DNA from: Karstenula rhodostoma CBS 690.94
Lineage: Eukaryota > Ascomycota > Dothideomycetes > Pleosporales > Didymosphaeriaceae
Length of the DNA: 64,000 nucleotides
Reading direction: 5' to 3'
NCBI GenBank assembly: GCA_010093485.1
Contig: MU001506.1
Span: 1,302,001 to 1,366,000 of the forward strand
Shown in pieces: positions 62,650-64,000 of this stretch. A model generated the notes under the pieces. It was not told where the DNA came from, made no database searches, and saw only the letters and a program-made list of their open reading frames with translations. The position numbers were made by a program, and so were the translations under genes. Each line of letters starts with the position of its first letter. The first letter of the stretch is position 1.

Positions 62650-64000
62650 CTAGCCTTTCTAGTAATCTTTTCTTATATAGTAATCTAATTAATTTACTCC
62701 CTAAATAAAGGGATATTTAAGCTACTTTTCTCTACTATAATTATAAGCCTAATACTTAGAATATAGAATAATTCTCCCTATATACTTTACTACTTAAATA
62801 TACCCTCTTAGGTTCTCCTATTATACTAAAAGCCTTCTTTATTTAATAAAGCTATAAGTAATTTAACTATTCTAGTTACTTAGACTTAGCTTATTAATTA
62901 AACGAGCTAGCTTTATTAGTTTATAAGCTTATATTTCTAAGTAAACTCTAAAGGTATTTAGTCTAAAATTAATTTAGATAGTCTAATAGTCCCCTTAATT
63001 AAGGATAATTACCCTATTTAACTAGTTATTCTAGAGGAACTATACTAACTAGTTACTTTAAATAACCTTAAAAATTATAAGTAGGAGCTTAAATTATATA
63101 AAAAGGATAAAAAAAGCTATATTTTAAGAATTATAAAATATTATACTATAGTCTCTAACTAGTAGATATACTATTCTAAGCTATAAAATCTCTAGAACTA
63201 GATTTATACTACTATCTCCTAAGATCTCCTTACTCTAATAATAATTAATATAGTTAAAGATAATAAATTTACCTTATAATATCTACTTTATATACTAAAG
63301 AATAATCTAGTACCTACTAAAGAAGTAACTAAGAATTTTATTTAAGTATAGTATTATACTTATCTTAATAAAGTAAAGAGTAGATAGTAGAACCTAGAGA
63401 TCTAGTTTAAAAAATAGTAGCTCCTCTACTATAAAATAATTATATACTTAGTTAAAGAAACTAAAGGAGTACTTATAACCTATAATTTCCTTAAAGCTTT
63501 AGGCGAAAAGATTGCCCCTAAGTAGTCCTACTTAATTAAGTAATAAATCCTACTTAATAAGATACTTAAAAGGCCTATAATAATACTTTCTAAAATTAGA
63601 AAGGTATTTTTAGTACTAATCTAGGAATAATTACTCTACTCTAATTATAAAAGAACTAGTATCTATATAATATTTAGTAGTTAGACTACTAAGCCTAATA
63701 GGGAATTATCTAATAATATATAAAATAATAATTATTTTAACTACCCCTATAAGAATATCTAATATAAATAGTAACTAATTAAATATTAATACTTATAGAT
63801 AGCTATTACTAGTACTTTAATTAATAGATTCTAAGTATTTAACCTTTCTAATAAAGAGTAAAATAAGATTTTAAGTTATTTAAAGTTCTTATAATAGTTA
63901 AAGTTATAGACTAAGATTAATAGTACTAATTAGAAAATAAGTAATAAGAAGTAACTTATAATTAACTATTTTAGTAGTGTCGTAGTAACTCTTATTAATC
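62650..64000 (+). pseudogene. Ty1/copia-like gag relic, running off the window
   Basis: Plus-strand reading with stops mostly of RIP type gives an NYPI.LVILEELY start near 63,005, a long helical stretch, then EIQFKK, and ITYDFLKALGEKIAP near 63,470-63,520. The overall pattern (W.L N-terminus, long helical region, L.DFL-like block) resembles Ty1/copia gag of fungi. No zinc knuckle or protease is visible before the window ends. Assignment to copia is tentative. Confidence 0.45.

Overview
The window looks like nuclear DNA of a filamentous ascomycete (Pezizomycotina; order not resolvable by eye). It consists of one GC-balanced gene island of about 8.7 kb (roughly 47,166-55,830) inside very AT-rich, transposon-derived DNA. 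In the AT-rich part CpA, TpG and CpG dinucleotides are almost absent. C survives mainly before C or T, and G mainly after A or G. This is the mark of repeat-induced point mutation (RIP) driven close to completion. The genes in the island have typical short fungal introns (46-52 nt, GT...CTAAC...AG).

Left flank (1-47,165): nested, RIP-inactivated mobile elements. Three copies of one Helitron are present. Copy A (1-3,555, minus) is cut by the window edge. Copy B (3,556-17,564, minus) sits head-to-tail with A and is interrupted five times. Copy C (27,746-44,322, plus) still shows the HUH nuclease relic and a PIF1-type helicase relic. Copy C lies inside a Ty3/gypsy element (element D, LTRs 17,565-18,090 and 46,203-46,728). 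Copy C is itself interrupted by a full-length second Ty3/gypsy (element H, 34,492-42,717) with 246-bp LTRs and a perfect TATAG target duplication. Smaller nested elements include a poly(A)-tailed retroposon (E), two non-autonomous families of about 1.1-1.3 kb (F and G), Tc1/mariner elements with about 31-bp inverted repeats, and at least ten copies of a short repeat of about 110-310 bp that is flanked by direct repeats of 9-13 bp.

Gene island: three membrane-protein genes. (1) A plus-strand DHA1-type MFS transporter (48,340-50,559) whose first intron has been invaded by the only non-mutated copy of the short repeat; the 9-bp target duplication copies the splice acceptor. It also carries an apparent single-base frameshift near its 3' end. 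(2) A minus-strand, four-exon fungal rhodopsin-domain (PTH11-like) membrane protein (51,672-52,996). (3) A minus-strand, three-exon siderophore-iron transporter (53,593-55,469). Upstream of gene 3 are three GATA motifs, two of which match exactly the ATCWGATAA element bound by SreA/Urbs1-type iron repressors; this suggests iron-repressed expression.

Right flank (55,830-64,000): a second copy of gypsy element D (solo LTR plus integrase end) riddled with short-repeat insertions, a fragment of retroposon E split by a 2.1-kb Tc1/mariner element with a recognisable DD34E transposase relic, two tandem-repeat arrays, and a degraded Ty1/copia-like gag running off the window end.

No tRNA, rRNA or CRISPR array was seen. 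Coordinates of transposon boundaries are by-eye, mostly good to a few bases where target duplications are quoted and to tens of bases otherwise.
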